A DNA stretch of 25,420 nt, from NCBI GenBank assembly GCA_964594905.1, contig CAZQOI010000046.1, forward strand, positions 1 to 25,420. Reading direction: 5' to 3'. The position numbers and the translations under genes were made by a program. Positions 23,007 to 25,420 of this stretch are shown piece after piece; within the stretch, counting starts at the first letter, position 1, and every line of letters begins with the position of its first letter. Source of the stretch: Granulosicoccus sp964594905 (lineage in GTDB: Bacteria; Pseudomonadota; Gammaproteobacteria; Granulosicoccales; Granulosicoccaceae). Under the pieces are notes generated by a model that worked only from the letters and a program-made list of their open reading frames with translations, made no database searches and was not told where the DNA came from.

Positions 23007-24506
23007 ATGTGCGGCATCATCGGGATTGTAGGGCGAGACAGTGTCAGTACTCGCTTGTACGACGGGCTGACCTTACTTCAACACCGTGGTCAGGATGCTG
23101 CAGGTATTGCCACTTGTCATGAAGGTCGTTTGGTACTGCGGCGTGGTGCAGGTTACGTTCGCGATGTGTTTCGCAACCGTGACATGCAACGATTGGAAGG
23201 ACGTATGGGTATTGGCCACGTGCGCTACCCAACGGCAGGTACCAGTGCGCAAGCGGAAGCCCAGCCGTTTTATGTCAACTCCCCCTATGGCATTGTTATG
23301 GGTCATAACGGCAACCTGACCAACGCCGATGTCTTGCAACGTGAACTCTTCGAATCCGATTTACGACATATCAACACGCGTTCAGACAGCGAGGTATTAC
23401 TCAATGTATTTGCCCACGAGCTGCAAGACCTGAAACCCTCCACTGAACTCAGTGCGGAAATGATCTTCGACACCGTCAAGGCTGTGCATCGTCGTTGCAA
23501 AGGTGCTTATGCTGTTATCGGTATGGTTGTTGGTCGTGGCGTGTTTGCATTTCGCGACCCTTTGGGGATTCGTCCGGCAGTGATAGGTGAGCGCATTACA
23601 GATGCAGGAACTGAGTATGCCATTGCATCTGAGTCGGTGGCTTTACAAGGACTGGGGTTTAGTCTGATGCGTGACATTGCACCTGGAGAGGCGGTGTATA
23701 TTGATATGGATGGCAACATCGCGACTCAACAATGCGCTGAGAAACCGCAACTCTCACCATGCATCTTTGAGTACGTCTATCTGGCACGTCCAGACAGCAT
23801 TATCGATAACGTCTCGGTGTATAAAGCTCGTTTACGTATGGGTGAAACTCTTGCGCGAAAGATCAACCAGGAGAGGCCGGATCACGATATCGATGTGGTT
23901 ATTCCAATCCCTGATACCAGCCGCACCTCAGCACTTGAAGTAGCGTTTCATCTTGGCGTCAAGTATCGCGAAGGCTTTATTAAGAATCGCTATATTGGTC
24001 GTACCTTTATCATGCCCGGACAGCAACAGCGCAAGAAGTCGGTCCGACAGAAACTTTCACCCGTTGATCTTGAGTTCAATGGCAAGAATGTGTTGCTGGT
24101 TGATGATTCGATTGTGCGTGGTACAACATCGGGGCAGATAGTACAAATGGCAAGAGACGCTGGTGCTAACAAAGTCTATCTCGCTTCAGCGGCACCACCG
24201 GTACGTCACCCCAATGTGTATGGCATTGACATGCCAGCGGCCACCGAGTTGATTGCACATGATCGTGAGATTGCCGAGATAGAAGGGATGATCGGTGCGG
24301 ACTGGCTGATTTATCAAACGATAGAGGACTTAATCGAAGCGGTGCGTTATGACAAGCATCCGATCGATATCTTTGAGACTTGTTGTTTTACCGGTGACTA
24401 TATAACCGGAGACGTTGACAGTTCCTATCTTGAGAACCTGGAACAACGTCGATCAGACAGAGCACAATCACTTGAAAGTGGTGCTGACGATCTAACGGTT
24501 CTTTAG
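23007..24506 (+). CDS. purF: Amidophosphoribosyltransferase
   Basis: This 499-residue enzyme makes phosphoribosylamine from PRPP and glutamine, the first committed step of purine synthesis. Cys2 (MCGIIGIVG) becomes the N-terminal nucleophile of the class II glutaminase domain after Met removal. Other glutaminase residues are in LLQHRGQDAAGI, GIGHVRYPTAG and GHNGNLTN. The phosphoribosyltransferase half carries VVIPIPDTSRTSALEVA, the PRPP motif VLLVDDSIVRGTTS (around residues 363-376) and a CCFTGDYITGD segment. The length matches E. coli PurF (505). It ends the plus-strand run. In Pseudomonas metZ usually follows purF; here a convergent HD-GYP gene does. Confidence 0.98.
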   Translation: MCGIIGIVGRDSVSTRLYDGLTLLQHRGQDAAGIATCHEGRLVLRRGAGYVRDVFRNRDMQRLEGRMGIGHVRYPTAGTSAQAEAQPFYVNSPYGIVMGHNGNLTNADVLQRELFESDLRHINTRSDSEVLLNVFAHELQDLKPSTELSAEMIFDTVKAVHRRCKGAYAVIGMVVGRGVFAFRDPLGIRPAVIGERITDAGTEYAIASESVALQGLGFSLMRDIAPGEAVYIDMDGNIATQQCAEKPQLSPCIFEYVYLARPDSIIDNVSVYKARLRMGETLARKINQERPDHDIDVVIPIPDTSRTSALEVAFHLGVKYREGFIKNRYIGRTFIMPGQQQRKKSVRQKLSPVDLEFNGKNVLLVDDSIVRGTTSGQIVQMARDAGANKVYLASAAPPVRHPNVYGIDMPAATELIAHDREIAEIEGMIGADWLIYQTIEDLIEAVRYDKHPIDIFETCCFTGDYITGDVDSSYLENLEQRRSDRAQSLESGADDLTVL

Positions 24507-24530
24507 AATTTGGGGCGGAGGCGGTTAGCC

Positions 24531-25420
24531 TTAGCCCATTCGCAGGCCGGCACGCTGGAAGTCACCAACATCAATACCGAAAGCGCCATCGCTGTGGGTG
24601 GTTTTGATTTGGTAGACGTTACCTTCTTCATCGACATCCATTTGCGACAGATCCGCAACGCGCTGAGCAATCGGTTCATGGGCCGCGTCCAGAATCATGA
24701 TGACGCGTGGTCGTAACTTGTCACTGGTGTTGGACAAGACAATTCCAACATCCCCATTGACCATCTCGACAATGGTGCCTGGTGGAAAAATACCCACCGA
24801 ATCGATAAAGCGAATGACGAGATCTTCGTCGAATTGCTTGCCACGCTGCGCGTAGAGTTCTTGAATAGCTTCAGACGGTGACATTGCCTCGCGATAAGGC
24901 TGGCGAATAGTCATGGTGTCATAAGCTTCGGCGATGCCAACAATCTTTGCGTACAGTGGAATGCTGTCGTCGTCCAGTCGGCGCGGGTAGCCTTGACCAT
25001 CGGGCCGTTCGTGATGTGAGTGAGCAACGTCTGCCGCACCTGACATAACGCTCTTTGTTGATATCAGAATATCTCGGCCGTAGCGTGTATGACGCTGCAT
25101 TTCAGCCATTTCTTCAGGTCCCAATGGGCCTGTGCTATTCAGTACTTCGCTAGACAAGCTGGTTTTACCGACATCGTGCAGCATGCCGCAAACCCCGATA
25201 TCTTCCATTTCTCTCGTGGTCATTCCCATCGATTTGGCCATGACGATACTGAGCGCTGCGACGTTCAAGGAATGCTGTGCAGTGGCTTCGTGTTTTGCCT
25301 GAATACGCGTCAACCAGACAGAAGCATCAGGATTACGCAAGATACTGTCTACGCAACCGTTAACGGCTTGCTTGACCTTACCGCCATCGATCTCAGCACC
25401 GAGTCGAATTTCTTCAAAGA
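24531..25420 (-). CDS. HD-GYP domain phosphodiesterase-like protein (5' partial)
   Basis: The gene runs off the right edge: the frame is open from TTG 25340 out to 25420, and the extra codons read FEEIRLGAEIDGG and CVDSILRNPD, the linker usual between an N-terminal DUF3391 domain and the HD-GYP domain. At least 295 residues are seen. The metal site includes HSLNV, H-D in MLHDVGKT (25173-25178), HTRYG and HSHHE, and the GYP motif HHERPDGQGYP is intact. Such proteins hydrolyse cyclic di-GMP (EAL-independent), and this one looks catalytically competent. A C-terminal region of about 80 residues (PPGTIVEMVNGDVGIV onward) follows, as in DUF3391/HD-GYP proteins. It is convergent with purF, 24 bp apart. 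The true start lies beyond the window. Confidence 0.9.
   Translation of the reverse strand, partial: FEEIRLGAEIDGGKVKQAVNGCVDSILRNPDASVWLTRIQAKHEATAQHSLNVAALSIVMAKSMGMTTREMEDIGVCGMLHDVGKTSLSSEVLNSTGPLGPEEMAEMQRHTRYGRDILISTKSVMSGAADVAHSHHERPDGQGYPRRLDDDSIPLYAKIVGIAEAYDTMTIRQPYREAMSPSEAIQELYAQRGKQFDEDLVIRFIDSVGIFPPGTIVEMVNGDVGIVLSNTSDKLRPRVIMILDAAHEPIAQRVADLSQMDVDEEGNVYQIKTTHSDGAFGIDVGDFQRAGLRMG

Noticed and set aside
24500..24535. Bidirectional terminator between purF and the HD-GYP gene
   Set aside because: The 24-bp gap has no stable stem followed by a T-run on either strand.
1..25420. Mobile element, CRISPR array, toxin-antitoxin or defence island
   Set aside because: No transposase, integrase, evenly spaced repeats, terminal repeats or compatible small gene pairs were seen; every gene fits chromosomal housekeeping or catabolism.

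Overview
This 25.4 kb window looks like the chromosome of a free-living, probably marine gammaproteobacterium. The strongest clue is the plus-strand run leuC-leuD-(GST)-leuB-asd-fimV-truA-trpF-accD-folC-SPOR-cvpA-purF, an order I know from Pseudomonas and related Gammaproteobacteria. Genes are densely packed, several overlap or abut, and no stretch over 300 bases lacks a gene. I see no tRNA, rRNA, CRISPR array, IS element or phage gene. Genus assignment from this sequence alone would be a guess.

Layout. (1) 1-281: the 3' end of a DUF3127-type protein with an SSB-like acidic tail, cut by the left edge. (2) 367-1793, plus strand: a small DUF861-type cupin and a membrane fatty acid hydroxylase/sterol desaturase-family protein. 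(3) 1871-9435, minus strand: five co-directional genes, read from high to low coordinates: a LysR regulator, a DAO-type FAD oxidoreductase, PutA without its DNA-binding domain, a uronate dehydrogenase-like enzyme, and an SDR protein whose Tyr-Lys active-site pair appears to be replaced. The first three sit close enough (about 20 and 64 bp) to be one transcription unit; the last two follow after a 111-bp gap rich in palindromes. (4) A divergent control region around 9436-9543, holding a good sigma70-like promoter for leuC and several inverted repeats. (5) 9544-24506, plus strand: leucine synthesis (leuC, leuD, leuB, with a glutathione S-transferase-like gene between leuD and leuB), asd, fimV, truA, trpF, accD, folC, a SPOR protein, cvpA and purF. 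(6) 24531-25420, minus strand: a convergent HD-GYP protein running off the right edge.

How the genes work together. The minus-strand block looks catabolic: PutA takes proline to glutamate, the FAD oxidoreductase probably oxidises a related amine or imino acid, and the uronate dehydrogenase-like enzyme handles sugar acids. The plus-strand block is housekeeping: isopropylmalate isomerase and dehydrogenase, aspartate-semialdehyde dehydrogenase, tRNA pseudouridylation, tryptophan synthesis, the acetyl-CoA carboxylase beta subunit, folate polyglutamylation and the first step of purine synthesis, with polar-hub, septal and membrane proteins interspersed.

I did not find a clear new multi-gene system. 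The items most worth a second look are the SSB-like tail on the DUF3127 protein, the SDR protein with an apparently altered active site, the palindrome-rich LysR/leuC intergenic region, the GST gene inside the leu operon, the low-complexity N-terminal extension of AccD, and repeats in FimV.
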